A stretch of DNA of 64,000 nt from Persicitalea sp964500445 (GCA_964500445.1 CAZCOG010000029.1:13694-77693); one strand, 5' to 3'; positions 41,640 through 51,387 are shown, counted from the first letter of the stretch. Notes: generated from the sequence alone by a model not told the origin. Program-made: numbers and translations.

Positions 41640-43790
41640 ATGGCAAAAATTAAGAAAGATTTAGTGGTTCCCGATTTTAACTGGGAAACGGCTGACGACA
41701 AGGGTTTTGGTACGGGTTATTCCGACGCGGATCGCACGCGACTGGAAGAAATGTACGGCGACACGATTTCTCCCATCCAGGAGAAAGAAGTATTGAAAGG
41801 CTCGGTGGTAGGTATCACCGATCGTGAAGTGATTTTGAACATCGGCTTTAAGTCTGATGGTATCGTGTCTTCTAATGAATTCCGCGACCTGCCCGACCTG
41901 AAAATTGGCGACGAGGTTGAGGTATACGTAGAAACCCAGGAGGATGCCAATGGCCAGTTGATCCTTTCGCGTAAGAAAGCAAAAGTAATCACGGCCTGGA
42001 ATAATATTCAGGAATCGTTCGACGGCGACAAAATAATGGACGCCACTGTGAAGCGCCGCACCAAAGGTGGCCTGATCGTGGACGTTTACGGAATCGAGGC
42101 ATTCTTGCCCGGTTCACAAATCGACGTGAAGCCCATTCGTGATTTCGACGTCTTCGTTGGTAAGCGGATGGAAGTGAAAGTTGTGAAAATCAACCACGCT
42201 AATGACAACGTGGTAGTTTCGCACAAAATATTGATTGAGAAAGATCTCGAGGCTCAGCGTCAGTTGATCCTCAACAATCTTGAGAAAGGTCAGGTACTGG
42301 AAGGTATCATCAAGAACATGACCAACTTCGGTGCATTCATCGACCTTGGTGGTGTAGACGGTCTGTTGCACATCACGGATATCTCGTGGGGCCGGATCGG
42401 TCATCCGTCCGACGTACTGTCATTGGATCAGAAAATGAATGTTGTAGTATTGGACTTCGACGAAGCCAAGAAGCGCATCTCATTGGGCTTGAAACAGCTG
42501 CAAGCCCATCCATGGGACTCCCTGCCCGAAGATATGGGTGTGGGCACCAAAGTGAAGGGACGTATTGTCAATGTAGCTGATTACGGCGCGTTCCTTGAAA
42601 TTATTCCGGGTGTAGAAGGTTTGATTCACGTATCCGAAATGTCGTGGTCTCAGCATCTGCGCAACCCACAGGAATTTCTGAAAGTCAATGATGAACTGGA
42701 TGCTGTAATCCTGACAATGGACCTCAATGATCGTAAGATGTCACTGGGTATCAAGCAACTCACCGAAGATCCATGGACGCAGGATTCATTGCAGGAAAAA
42801 TACGCTATCGGTAGCCGTCACACGGGTATTGTTCGTAACCTCACTAACTTTGGGCTGTTCCTCGAACTGGAAGAAGGTATTGATGGACTGGTACACGTAT
42901 CCGACCTTTCGTGGACTAAAAAGATCAAGCATCCTTCTGACTTTATAAAAGTAGGTGAAAATCTTGATGTGGTAGTACTTGAACTGGACGCTGCCAATCG
43001 TCGTCTGGCTCTTGGCCACAAGCAACTGGAAGAAAATCCCTGGGATACTTTTGAGACGCTGTTTGTTCCAGGTTCAGTACATCGCTGCACAGTACTCTTC
43101 AAGGGTGATAAGTTTGCAACGCTCGAATTACCTTATGGTATTGAGGGCATCGTAGCCATCAAGAATCTGGCGAAAGAAGATGGATCTATGCCTGAAATAG
43201 GCGAAAGTCTTGACTTCATGGTGCTGGAGTACTCGAAAGAAGAAAAGAAAATTGTGTTGTCACACACCAAAGTGTGGCAGGGAGGAACGGTAGAAGCAAA
43301 AGCTTCAAAGAAGTCGTCGAAATCGACAGCCAGTACTTCTTCCAGTTCCACTTCCAGCCAGGGTAGTGAAAGCGACAAGACTACGTTCGGGGATCTGGAC
43401 GTACTGTCGGCTCTGAAAGAGCAGATGGAAGGCTCGGAGCAAAAAGGCAAGAACTCTACTAAAAAGGAGGAAAAACCCAATGATGATCCACGGAAAACAG
43501 CTACGGCTGAAGAAGTGATAGAGAAGCCACTTAGCGAGGAGGTAGAGGCTGATGCTGAAGCCGCCATTGCTAAGGCAGATATCAATCCCGTGGCCAACAA
43601 GCTGGACGCTAAGATTGCCGAAGCCAAAGCGGAAAACTCAGAGTCTGCCGAAACACCGGAAGCTGAACCCGCAGCTGAAGAAACGACTACTGACGTAGAA
43701 AAAATGAATGCCGAGAAAGTAGCGGAAGCCGAAGAAGAAATGGCCGAAGCGAAAACGGATGAGGTGAAAGCCGAAAAAGAAGAAAAATAA
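41640..43790 (+). CDS. rpsA: 30S ribosomal protein S1
   Basis: The 716-aa product has six S1 RNA-binding repeats (about residues 48-530), for example VLEGIIKNMTNFGAFIDLGG, then KVKGRIVNVADYGAFLEI, then HTGIVRNLTNFGLFLELEEG. S1 recruits mRNA to the 30S subunit; in Bacteroidota, which use weak Shine-Dalgarno sequences, this is especially important. After the sixth repeat there is an unusually long acidic tail (about 540-716), rich in Glu, Ala and Lys, beginning with a Ser/Thr stretch. It is longer than the E. coli protein (557 aa). The gene ends just before tRNA-Cys. Confidence 0.95.
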   Translation: MAKIKKDLVVPDFNWETADDKGFGTGYSDADRTRLEEMYGDTISPIQEKEVLKGSVVGITDREVILNIGFKSDGIVSSNEFRDLPDLKIGDEVEVYVETQEDANGQLILSRKKAKVITAWNNIQESFDGDKIMDATVKRRTKGGLIVDVYGIEAFLPGSQIDVKPIRDFDVFVGKRMEVKVVKINHANDNVVVSHKILIEKDLEAQRQLILNNLEKGQVLEGIIKNMTNFGAFIDLGGVDGLLHITDISWGRIGHPSDVLSLDQKMNVVVLDFDEAKKRISLGLKQLQAHPWDSLPEDMGVGTKVKGRIVNVADYGAFLEIIPGVEGLIHVSEMSWSQHLRNPQEFLKVNDELDAVILTMDLNDRKMSLGIKQLTEDPWTQDSLQEKYAIGSRHTGIVRNLTNFGLFLELEEGIDGLVHVSDLSWTKKIKHPSDFIKVGENLDVVVLELDAANRRLALGHKQLEENPWDTFETLFVPGSVHRCTVLFKGDKFATLELPYGIEGIVAIKNLAKEDGSMPEIGESLDFMVLEYSKEEKKIVLSHTKVWQGGTVEAKASKKSSKSTASTSSSSTSSQGSESDKTTFGDLDVLSALKEQMEGSEQKGKNSTKKEEKPNDDPRKTATAEEVIEKPLSEEVEADAEAAIAKADINPVANKLDAKIAEAKAENSESAETPEAEPAAEETTTDVEKMNAEKVAEAEEEMAEAKTDEVKAEKEEK

Positions 43791-43814
43791 GCGGATAGCA
43801 TCCGAATAATTTCT

Positions 43815-43864
43815 AAATTTGCCTTCCGGTAGCGGGCGAAAGCGGGCGACCGGATGGCAAATTT
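43815..43864. repeat. Long hairpin abutting the tRNA-Cys gene
   Basis: AAATTTGCC (43815-43823) pairs with GGCAAATTT (43856-43864), and TCCGGT (43825-43830) with ACCGGA (43849-43854), across one T-T mismatch. The loop holds a direct repeat, GCGGGCGA twice. The 3' arm ends on the base before the tRNA. No U-run follows. It may protect the rpsA mRNA 3' end or mark a tRNA processing site. Confidence 0.6.
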
Positions 43865-43935
43865 GGTTCCGTGGCCGAGTGGCTAGGCAGAGGTCTGCAA
43901 AACCTCGTACAGCGGTTCGAATCCGCTCGGAACCT
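43865..43935 (+). tRNA. tRNA-Cys (GCA)
   Basis: A 71-nt cloverleaf: acceptor GGTTCCG/CGGAACC, D stem GCC/GGC, anticodon stem GAGGT/ACCTC with loop CTGCAAA (anticodon GCA), T stem AGCGG/CCGCT with TTCGAAT loop, and discriminator T, as expected for tRNA-Cys. CCA is not encoded directly after the discriminator. Confidence 0.95.
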
Positions 43936-43962
43936 CACCACAAGTTAAGTTACAGAGATTGG

Positions 43963-44017
43963 AAAAATACCATTTGTAAAAGTCAAAACAATTGGCTCAT
44001 ACAAATGGTATTTTTTT
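43963..44017 (+). terminator. Intrinsic terminator after tRNA-Cys
   Basis: A perfect 16-bp stem, with AAAAATACCATTTGTA at 43963-43978 and its complement at 44000-44015, encloses a 21-nt loop and ends in a T-run. It separates tRNA-Cys from the respiratory operon. Confidence 0.8.
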
Positions 44018-44128
44018 GTGATAAGCAGATCAGAACGCTGAATATTGGGCTTTTTTGCGGTATTGATAGTTCTTTCAGCTTAGAAAAAGTATAAATAGAT
44101 GGGTCTGGCAAAATATAGCCCAAATCCT

Positions 44129-44159
44129 TTTGTGGATAAAAAATCGTGGAGTAGATTTG
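44129..44159 (+). promoter_or_regulatory. Promoter of the act-cox respiratory operon
   Basis: TTTG (44129-44132), a 19-nt spacer, and TAGATTTG (44152-44159) give a textbook Bacteroidota sigma-A promoter. Transcription would start near 44166, leaving a leader of about 77 nt before actA. Confidence 0.75.
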
Positions 44160-44242
44160 CGCGTTGATTCGGCGCAGATACCTAAAAAACGATCATACCG
44201 GTAGCGAAGAAGACCTTTTTTAAGAAAAAATCACCCCTTGAA

Positions 44243-45463
44243 ATGAAACGATTTATTACAGGACTGCTACTTTTCTGTCTTCCCTTGTTGACCCTCGCGC
44301 AGGACCCTGCACCAGCGGGCGATGCTGCAAGTGGCGACGCAGCTAAAGGCGAAACTATCTTTAAACAAAACTGTGCCAGTTGTCATAATACCTCCGCCGA
44401 AAAGTCGGTAGGGCCTGGTCTGAAAGGCGTACAGCAACGGCACGACTTCCCTTGGCTGGTCAAATGGATTCACAATTCGCAGGCAATGATTGCAGCGGGT
44501 GATCCAGCAGCTGTGGCTCTATATAAGCAATATAATCAGGCCCAAATGACTAGCTTTCCCAACTTGTCAGAGGATGATATCAAAAATATTCTGGCTTATG
44601 TAGAGGAGGCTAACGCGGCTCCAGCGGCGGCGGCAGGTGCTCCGGCAGCGGCTGGCGCAGCGGTCGCGCAATCCGGCGCCCCGTCTGATCTTTTCGTGTT
44701 AGTATTGGTTGCGCTTTTAGTAGTGATGCTGCTTGTGCTTGGCGTTTTGTTGGTCGTTGTAACGCTCCTTTCCAAAGCAGTGAGCGGAGATGCAGCAGCA
44801 GGCCAAACAGGTACTCCTTTTATGGAGCGACTAAAAGGTACGCTGACTAAGACGGCCAATAATCCGGCAATTCGGTCAGCGACAATTTGGGTATTTGTTT
44901 TATTAGTTACCAAAGCTCTCATTGACGGAGCCTTTAATGTAGGCGTGCACCAGGGATATGCGCCAAAGCAACCTATTGCTTACTCGCACAAATTGCACGC
45001 CGGGGAGTACAAGATTGACTGTAACTATTGTCATACGGGTGCCAACCGCAGCCGCTCGGCCCACATTCCTTCGGCCAATATTTGTATGAACTGCCATGGC
45101 GTGATTAAAAAAGAGTCACCCGAGATTCAGAAAATCTATGCAGCCATTGAGAATAATCAACCCATTGAATGGGTACGTGTTCACAACTTGCCGGATTTTG
45201 CTTACTTTAACCATGCCCAGCATGTGAATGTGGGCGGATTGGAATGTCAACAATGCCACGGTGAAATTCAGAACATGGAGGTCGTGGAACAACGCTCATC
45301 GCTCACGATGGGCTGGTGTATCGATTGCCACCGTAAGACAGACGTCAATACTAAAGGCAATGCTTACTACGACAAGCTCGTACAGGTACACAATGAGGGT
45401 AGCAAGGAAAACCTGAAGGTAGCTGACATTGGCGGCCTGGAATGCTCAAAGTGCCACTATTAA
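44243..45463 (+). CDS. actA: Alternative complex III subunit ActA, multiheme cytochrome c
   Basis: The 406-aa product has a signal peptide (to about residue 20) and a fused monoheme cytochrome c domain with CASCH (44-48). A transmembrane helix follows (about 148-178), then a pentaheme region with CNYCH, CMNCH, CQQCH, CIDCH and CSKCH (about 260, 282, 336, 360 and 402). ActA passes electrons from the quinol site to a periplasmic acceptor or directly to the oxidase. The N-terminal heme domain is an addition to the five-heme core and may reach toward the coupled oxidase. First gene of the operon. Confidence 0.93.
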   Translation: MKRFITGLLLFCLPLLTLAQDPAPAGDAASGDAAKGETIFKQNCASCHNTSAEKSVGPGLKGVQQRHDFPWLVKWIHNSQAMIAAGDPAAVALYKQYNQAQMTSFPNLSEDDIKNILAYVEEANAAPAAAAGAPAAAGAAVAQSGAPSDLFVLVLVALLVVMLLVLGVLLVVVTLLSKAVSGDAAAGQTGTPFMERLKGTLTKTANNPAIRSATIWVFVLLVTKALIDGAFNVGVHQGYAPKQPIAYSHKLHAGEYKIDCNYCHTGANRSRSAHIPSANICMNCHGVIKKESPEIQKIYAAIENNQPIEWVRVHNLPDFAYFNHAQHVNVGGLECQQCHGEIQNMEVVEQRSSLTMGWCIDCHRKTDVNTKGNAYYDKLVQVHNEGSKENLKVADIGGLECSKCHY

Positions 45464-45572
45464 TTCAGTTGAGTGTTAACCATGAAAGTTATTTATAGTC
45501 AGGCTGTACAGAATAAGAAGTAGACCCAGCCCGATAATAATTCCAAAAGAGAGATTCGTATAGAACAGTTTT

Positions 45573-48500
45573 ATGGAACATACTAATAAGAGGTACTGGA
45601 AAGGTCTTGAAGAGTTGCGAAACGATAAAGACTTTGTCAGAAATGCCAATAGTGAATTTGCCCCTGCCCCTCCCGCTGAGAAAGAATATGAAAGCTTGGT
45701 AGATGGTATGGGTACCCACCGCCGGGACTTTCTTAAAGTACTCGGCTTCGGCATGGCGGCGGTGTCGCTCGCTGCCTGCGAAACGCCCGTCCGGTACGCT
45801 GTTCCCTATCTCAACAAGCCCGAAGGTGAATTTCCGACCATTGCTAACTGGTACGCTTCTACCTATGCCGAAGGCGGCGATTACGCCAGCGTACTTGTCA
45901 AGACCCGTGAAGGTCGCCCTATCAAGCTAGAGCCCAATAATCTTTCCAGTATTTCCAGTGGCGTCAGCGCTCGGATTCATGGTTCGCTGCTGAGCTTGTA
46001 TGATAACGAAAAACTGAAGGGCCCCGCTAAAGGCGCGGATACTAAGGTCAGCTGGGATCAGGTAGATAAAGAAATCATGGCACAGCTGGCCAAAGTAGCG
46101 GCAAGCGGCACACCTATTCGGCTGATTTCGTCTACTATCATTAGCCCCTCGACAAAGGCAGTCGTTGCTGATTTTGTGGCGAAATATCCTGCGACAACGC
46201 ATATTCAATACGACGCCAACTCTGCTTCCGCCCTTTTGAAAGCCAATGGTGGCAAAGTACCTGCCTACGATTTTAGTAAAGCCAAAACCATAGTCAGTAT
46301 CGACGCTGACTTCCTCGGCACTTGGATCGCCCCCATTGCCTTCGCAAAGCAGTACGCCGAAACGCGAAAACTGAGTAGTGCTAAGGGTGGTAAAAAAGAA
46401 ATGTCTCGGCACTACCAATTCGAGTCACAGCTTTCGTTGACGGGTTCCAACGCCGACTACCGTACGGCGGTAAAACCTTCACAGATTGGTCTGGTGGTGG
46501 CTGCCTTGTATAACAAAGTTGCGGGCAAAATGGGCGGTAGTTCGATTTCGACTGCCGCTGTCAATGTTCCTCTCCTTGATGAGGCCGCCGCTGATCTGAT
46601 TGCTGCCAAAGGGCAGGCATTAGTCGTATGCGGAGTGAATGATGTTAATGTCCAGAACCTGGTTCGCTCGCTCAATAATATGTTGGGTAGTAATGGCACT
46701 ACTATTTCGGGTGCAGCGTACAATTTGCGCCAGGGAGACGATGTAGCGATGAATGGCTTTATCGATGAGTTAAAGGGCGGTCGAGTAGGAGCGGTTATGT
46801 TCCTGGATGCCAATCCAGTCTATGATCATCCGCGTGGAGCTGAAATTGCAGCCGCTTTGCCCAAAGTACCATTGAGTATTTCATTTGCTGACCGGGCCGA
46901 CGAAACTGCATCTTTGACCAAATACATTTGCCCCGCCTCTCACTATTTGGAGTCCTGGGGTGATGCCGAACCAAGAACAGGTTATTATAGCCTAATACAA
47001 CCAACAATCAGCCTGATATTCAATACCCGGCAAGCTCAGTCGAGCCTGTTGAAGTGGGCGGGTAAGAGCGAAGACTACCATGAATATATTAAAGCCTATT
47101 GGCGTAGTAATATATATTCACAGGGGTCAGGCGGCGGATTCGAGCAGTTTTGGATGAAAGCGTTGCACGATGGTGTATTTGAACCCAAAGTTGCCGCAGC
47201 CACAAGTACTTCTGAAATTACGCCAGAAAGCCAGCCTTCATCGAATTCTATTACTGCTGCTCCATTAGCCAGCAGTTCCGACGATGCTGCTGCTTTGAAC
47301 AAAACATACAAAGCAAATGGCTCAGGTCTGGAACTTGTCCTCTACGAAAAAGTAGGTATGGGTACCGGAAATTTGGCCAATAATCCCTGGATTCAAGAAT
47401 TCCCCGATCCGGTTACCAAAGCATGCTGGGACAATTACGCTTGTCTCTCCAAAGCAACCGCATCTGAACTTGGCGTAGAACAGGGTGACTTAGTTAAGTT
47501 GGATTACAAAGGAAAAGCGCTGGAACTACCCGTAATTATTCAGCCTGGGCAGGCTGCAGGTACGGTGGCAGTGGCCATCGGTTATGGTCGCGAGAAAGCG
47601 GGCAAATCAGCCGACGGTGTTGGTGTGAATGTGTATCCATGGGCTACCTTCAATAACGGCTATCTCTCTTTCCGTCCGGGAGAAGTTACTTTGACAAAAA
47701 GTGGTGGTACCAAAGAAATTGCCCAGACCCAAACTCATGACACAGTCATGGGGCGCGAATCGGTATTGCAAGATTCTGTGTTGAGTGATTACCAAAAAAA
47801 TGTAATGGCGGGCCGCTTCGTCCCCGAAGTAGAAACTTCCGAAGGCCCTAAGGAAGCGACTGATATTACTCTCTGGAATGGTCATGAGTACAAAAACCAT
47901 TCATGGGGTATGATTGTCGACCTTAACTCCTGCACAGGTTGTGGAGCTTGTGTCATCGGCTGCCAGTCAGAAAACAACGTAGCAGTGGTTGGACGGCAGG
48001 AGGTAATTAACCGCCGCGAGATGCACTGGATTCGCATTGACCGCTATTACAGTAGTAAGTCGGCTGAGAATCTGAACGATCTGGAAGAGGCTTCGGAAAA
48101 CCCAGAAGTGACTTTCCAGCCTCTGATGTGTCAGCATTGCAATAATGCACCCTGCGAGACCGTGTGCCCCGTATTAGCCACAACGCACAGCTCGGAAGGC
48201 CTGAACCAAATGACCTACAACCGCTGTGTTGGTACACGCTATTGCGCTAACAACTGTCCCTTCAAAGTGCGTCGTTTTAACTGGTTTAAGTACTTTGATA
48301 GCGACGACTTCGATTACAACTTCAACAATGACCTCGGGAAAATGGTTATCAATCCCGAAGTGACCGTTCGATCACGTGGAGTAATTGAAAAATGCTCGAT
48401 GTGCGTGCAACGGATTCAGGAGGGTAAACTCAATGCCAAGAAGGCCAGAAGACGTCCAATAGATGGTGAAATCGTTACTGCCTGCGCACAGACTTGCCCC

Positions 48501-48683
48501 ACCAATGCAATTACCTTCGGCGACATGAACGACCCCGAAAGCCAAATTTCTAAAATTCTGGAAATAGAACGTGAAGGACGGGCTTTCCATATGTTGGAAG
48601 AAATCAATGTGCGTCCGCAGATTTCTTATCTAACCAAGATTCGTAATAAGGCAGCGGAAGCTCCTGGAATGGCTGACGCCTGA
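45573..48683 (+). CDS. actB: Alternative complex III subunit ActB, Fe-S molybdopterin-like protein
   Basis: The 1036-aa product has a variant Tat signal after a 48-residue cytosolic lead (HRRDFLKVLGFGMAAVSLAAC, lipid-attachment C69). A molybdopterin-oxidoreductase-like domain follows that lacks a cofactor-binding signature, then a ferredoxin-like domain with four cysteine clusters (from C787: CTGCGACVIGC; CQHCNNAPCETVC; CVGTRYCANNC; CSMC and CAQTC). ActB wires electrons inside the complex; the molybdopterin domain is structural in ACIII. It lies 109 bp after actA. Confidence 0.93.
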   Translation: MEHTNKRYWKGLEELRNDKDFVRNANSEFAPAPPAEKEYESLVDGMGTHRRDFLKVLGFGMAAVSLAACETPVRYAVPYLNKPEGEFPTIANWYASTYAEGGDYASVLVKTREGRPIKLEPNNLSSISSGVSARIHGSLLSLYDNEKLKGPAKGADTKVSWDQVDKEIMAQLAKVAASGTPIRLISSTIISPSTKAVVADFVAKYPATTHIQYDANSASALLKANGGKVPAYDFSKAKTIVSIDADFLGTWIAPIAFAKQYAETRKLSSAKGGKKEMSRHYQFESQLSLTGSNADYRTAVKPSQIGLVVAALYNKVAGKMGGSSISTAAVNVPLLDEAAADLIAAKGQALVVCGVNDVNVQNLVRSLNNMLGSNGTTISGAAYNLRQGDDVAMNGFIDELKGGRVGAVMFLDANPVYDHPRGAEIAAALPKVPLSISFADRADETASLTKYICPASHYLESWGDAEPRTGYYSLIQPTISLIFNTRQAQSSLLKWAGKSEDYHEYIKAYWRSNIYSQGSGGGFEQFWMKALHDGVFEPKVAAATSTSEITPESQPSSNSITAAPLASSSDDAAALNKTYKANGSGLELVLYEKVGMGTGNLANNPWIQEFPDPVTKACWDNYACLSKATASELGVEQGDLVKLDYKGKALELPVIIQPGQAAGTVAVAIGYGREKAGKSADGVGVNVYPWATFNNGYLSFRPGEVTLTKSGGTKEIAQTQTHDTVMGRESVLQDSVLSDYQKNVMAGRFVPEVETSEGPKEATDITLWNGHEYKNHSWGMIVDLNSCTGCGACVIGCQSENNVAVVGRQEVINRREMHWIRIDRYYSSKSAENLNDLEEASENPEVTFQPLMCQHCNNAPCETVCPVLATTHSSEGLNQMTYNRCVGTRYCANNCPFKVRRFNWFKYFDSDDFDYNFNNDLGKMVINPEVTVRSRGVIEKCSMCVQRIQEGKLNAKKARRRPIDGEIVTACAQTCPTNAITFGDMNDPESQISKILEIEREGRAFHMLEEINVRPQISYLTKIRNKAAEAPGMADA

Positions 48684-48725
48684 TCATCGATAAATAGCAA
48701 TTAAATATCACAAAATTTTAGCCGT

Positions 48726-50153
48726 ATGCATGTCACCTCACCCGTAAGACCGCCGCTCGTTACCGGTGCAAAAACGTACGCCGACGTAACGGAAGATATC
48801 TGCCGTCACGTAGAGGCAAAGCCAACCAAAGAGTGGTGGGTTGCATTTATTATATCCGTGATCGTTCTCATTTATGGTACCGCCTGCGTTTTCTGGACCT
48901 GGTGGGAGGGACTGGGCGTTTGGGGTTTGAACAAAACCGTTGGTTGGGCCTGGGACATCACCAATTTTGTATGGTGGGTAGGTATTGGTCACGCCGGTAC
49001 TTTGATTTCAGCCATTCTTTTGCTCTTTCGGCAAAAATGGCGGACATCCATCAACCGGGCAGCGGAAGCGATGACGATTTTCGCCGTATTGTGCGCCGCT
49101 TCTTTCATCCTTATGCACATGGGCCGTCCGTGGATGGCTTACTGGGCTTTGCCACTACCCAATGCCTTTGGTTCGCTGTGGGTAAACTTTAACTCTCCGC
49201 TGGTCTGGGACGTGTTTGCTATTAGTACTTACTTTTCAGTATCGCTCGTTTTCTGGTACATCGGTCTGATTCCCGACTTGGCTACTATCCGGGATCGCGC
49301 CCGCAATAAAGTATCTCGCTTCATTTATGGTTCACTGGCGATGGGCTGGAACGGTTCAGCCAAAACCTGGGCGCGGTACGAGTACATCAGCTTGATCCTG
49401 GCGGGTCTGGCTACACCGTTGGTACTTTCAGTGCACACCATTGTAAGTATGGACTTTGCCACCTCAGTTATCCCAGGCTGGCATACAACTATCTTCCCTC
49501 CCTATTTCGTAGCGGGCGCTATCTTCTCCGGTTTCGCGATGGTGCAGAACCTGATGCTGATTACGCGGGTCGTTTATAAGTTGGAAGACTATATTACACT
49601 GGAGCACATTGAGTCCATGAATAAGGTCATCACGCTCACGGGGTCTATAGTGGGGGTAGCCTACCTGACTGAATTTTTCATTGCTTGGTATTCGGGCGTA
49701 GAATACGAAAGCTATGCCTTTATTAACCGCGCCACGGGACCTTATTGGTGGGCATACGCTACGATGATGACTTGTAACGTAGTTTCACCGCAGCTGTTCT
49801 GGTCAAGAGCTATCCGCCGTAGCGTCACCTGGACGTTCTTTATCTCTGTAATCGTAAACATCGGTATGTGGTTCGAGCGGTTTGTAATTATCGTTACATC
49901 GCTGCACCGCGACTATCTGCCATCGAGCTGGGCGATGTTCTCACCGACAATGTTCGATATTGGTGATTACATTTTCTCGTTCGGCTTCTTTTTCACATTG
50001 TTCCTGCTTTTCTCCAAGTTCTTGCCTGTGGTCAACATGGCGGAGGTAAAAGCAGTACTCCGGTCTTCGTCCGAGATTCTTCCTAAGAAGGTGGCCGGCG
50101 TTGCTAAGGGCGAGCGTATGACCAGCCCAACCTACAACAAAGACGCTCAGTAA
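48726..50153 (+). CDS. actC: Alternative complex III subunit ActC, NrfD/PsrC type
   Basis: The 475-aa product is a polytopic membrane protein of about ten helices (AFIISVIVLIYGTACVFWTW, then WWVGIGHAGTLISAILLLF). It belongs to the NrfD/PsrC family, which binds menaquinol at the periplasmic side. Conserved charged residues lie within helices, for example GHAGTLISA. It would be the main quinol-oxidising membrane subunit. Confidence 0.93.
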   Translation: MHVTSPVRPPLVTGAKTYADVTEDICRHVEAKPTKEWWVAFIISVIVLIYGTACVFWTWWEGLGVWGLNKTVGWAWDITNFVWWVGIGHAGTLISAILLLFRQKWRTSINRAAEAMTIFAVLCAASFILMHMGRPWMAYWALPLPNAFGSLWVNFNSPLVWDVFAISTYFSVSLVFWYIGLIPDLATIRDRARNKVSRFIYGSLAMGWNGSAKTWARYEYISLILAGLATPLVLSVHTIVSMDFATSVIPGWHTTIFPPYFVAGAIFSGFAMVQNLMLITRVVYKLEDYITLEHIESMNKVITLTGSIVGVAYLTEFFIAWYSGVEYESYAFINRATGPYWWAYATMMTCNVVSPQLFWSRAIRRSVTWTFFISVIVNIGMWFERFVIIVTSLHRDYLPSSWAMFSPTMFDIGDYIFSFGFFFTLFLLFSKFLPVVNMAEVKAVLRSSSEILPKKVAGVAKGERMTSPTYNKDAQ

Positions 50154-50171
50154 TTTTCAATTTTTAGTATC

Positions 50172-50702
50172 ATGGCAAATTCTCACGGTAAATATTTGGT
50201 TGGGGTGTACGACGATGACGAAGTCATTCTACACGCCGTTCCCAAACTCCGCAAAGCGGGAGTCAAGATTTCAGAAGTTTATTCTCCTTTTGCCATCCAC
50301 GGTATGGATGATGCGCTGGGGCATCCCCGCACTCGAATTGGTATTGCTGCTTTCCTGTTTGGCGTCACGGGTTGTATTTGTGCATTGACCTTGACTATTT
50401 GGACGATGGGTATTGATTGGCCGATGATCGTCGGCGGAAAAGACCCGATTTCCATTCCCAATTACATCCCAATTACCTTTGAGTTGACGGTACTTTTCAC
50501 AGCTTTTGGTATGGTGACAGTGTTTTTCATCACCAATGGATTGGGACCTAGTTTAGTCAATCCTAATATGTTTGACCCTCGCTCAACCGACAACAAATTT
50601 GTGATGGCCATTGACTTAAAGGGCAATCGCTTGACTGAGGCCGAAATCACGCAGCAGTTGCGTGATACAGGAGCTGAGGAAGTGAATATCAAACAATTCT
50701 AA
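50172..50702 (+). CDS. actD: Alternative complex III subunit ActD (DUF3341)
   Basis: The 176-aa product has a soluble N-terminus (KYLVGVYDDDEVILHAVPKLR, residues 6-26) followed by two helices (about 57-80 and 97-122). It is of the DUF3341 family, the ActD subunit always found with ActC. It lies 18 bp after actC. Confidence 0.9.
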   Translation: MANSHGKYLVGVYDDDEVILHAVPKLRKAGVKISEVYSPFAIHGMDDALGHPRTRIGIAAFLFGVTGCICALTLTIWTMGIDWPMIVGGKDPISIPNYIPITFELTVLFTAFGMVTVFFITNGLGPSLVNPNMFDPRSTDNKFVMAIDLKGNRLTEAEITQQLRDTGAEEVNIKQF

Positions 50703-50710
50703 TTTAGCGG

Positions 50711-51304
50711 ATGATGAATTTTAGATTTAAATACATAATCGCCCTAGTTGTATTAGCACTTTTTGCCAGCAGCTGTGGACACGATTATAATGATACAGGA
50801 GTAGAGTACGCTCCGAATATGTACTATCCTGTAGGTTATGAACCCTATCGTCAGATTGAGGCCAATCCTCTTAATCCAATGGGACTGAATATGCGTCTTC
50901 CTGTAGAAGGTACAGTATCCCGAGCAAATTACGATACAAAGTTTGGTTCGGGTGATTCGACAAAGGTTGATTTGATGATGTATAATATTCCTAAAGACAG
51001 CATAGGAATCGCCGAACGTACATTAACAAACCCGATACCACTGAATGAAAAGACGCTGAGCGAAGGTAAAGTCCTTTACGAAAGATACTGCCAGCACTGC
51101 CATGGAGCAGGCGGAGCAGGTGATGGTACTGTTGGAGCAGTGTATAAAGGTGTCCCTAACTACAAGGCTTTGGAACTCAACGACGGCCACATTTTTCATG
51201 TAATCACCTACGGTAAAGGCCGAATGTGGCCACATGGTTCACAGGTAGATCCAGAGGAACGCTGGAAAATTGTTCACTATGTGCAGCAACTCCAAAAGCA
51301 GTAA
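50711..51304 (+). CDS. actE: Alternative complex III subunit ActE, monoheme cytochrome c lipoprotein
   Basis: The 197-aa product has a lipoprotein signal (lipobox SSCG) and one heme site, CQHCH at about 127-131 (YERYCQHCHGAGGAGDGTVG), with an axial Met candidate in GRMWPHGSQV. It is the peripheral cytochrome subunit of ACIII. It follows actD by 8 bp. Confidence 0.92.
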   Translation: MMNFRFKYIIALVVLALFASSCGHDYNDTGVEYAPNMYYPVGYEPYRQIEANPLNPMGLNMRLPVEGTVSRANYDTKFGSGDSTKVDLMMYNIPKDSIGIAERTLTNPIPLNEKTLSEGKVLYERYCQHCHGAGGAGDGTVGAVYKGVPNYKALELNDGHIFHVITYGKGRMWPHGSQVDPEERWKIVHYVQQLQKQ

Positions 51305-51387
51305 TTGATAATTAATTGGCAAAAAGCGAAGTTGTTTTTTATAAAGTCGTCAGCCAAATATATTGTTCATTGTTAATCATCCATTTC

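Noticed and set aside
43133..43801. 222-aa Ser/Ala-rich minus frame under the rpsA tail
   Set aside because: Its composition is the complement of the low-complexity S1 tail, which produces open antisense frames by codon bias.
43865..43935. tRNA-Cys as an integration site for a mobile element
   Set aside because: No integrase or duplicated tRNA 3' end was found on either side; neighbours are housekeeping genes.
45573..48683. ActB as an active molybdenum enzyme
   Set aside because: Operon context and the family place it in alternative complex III, where the molybdopterin-like domain has no cofactor.
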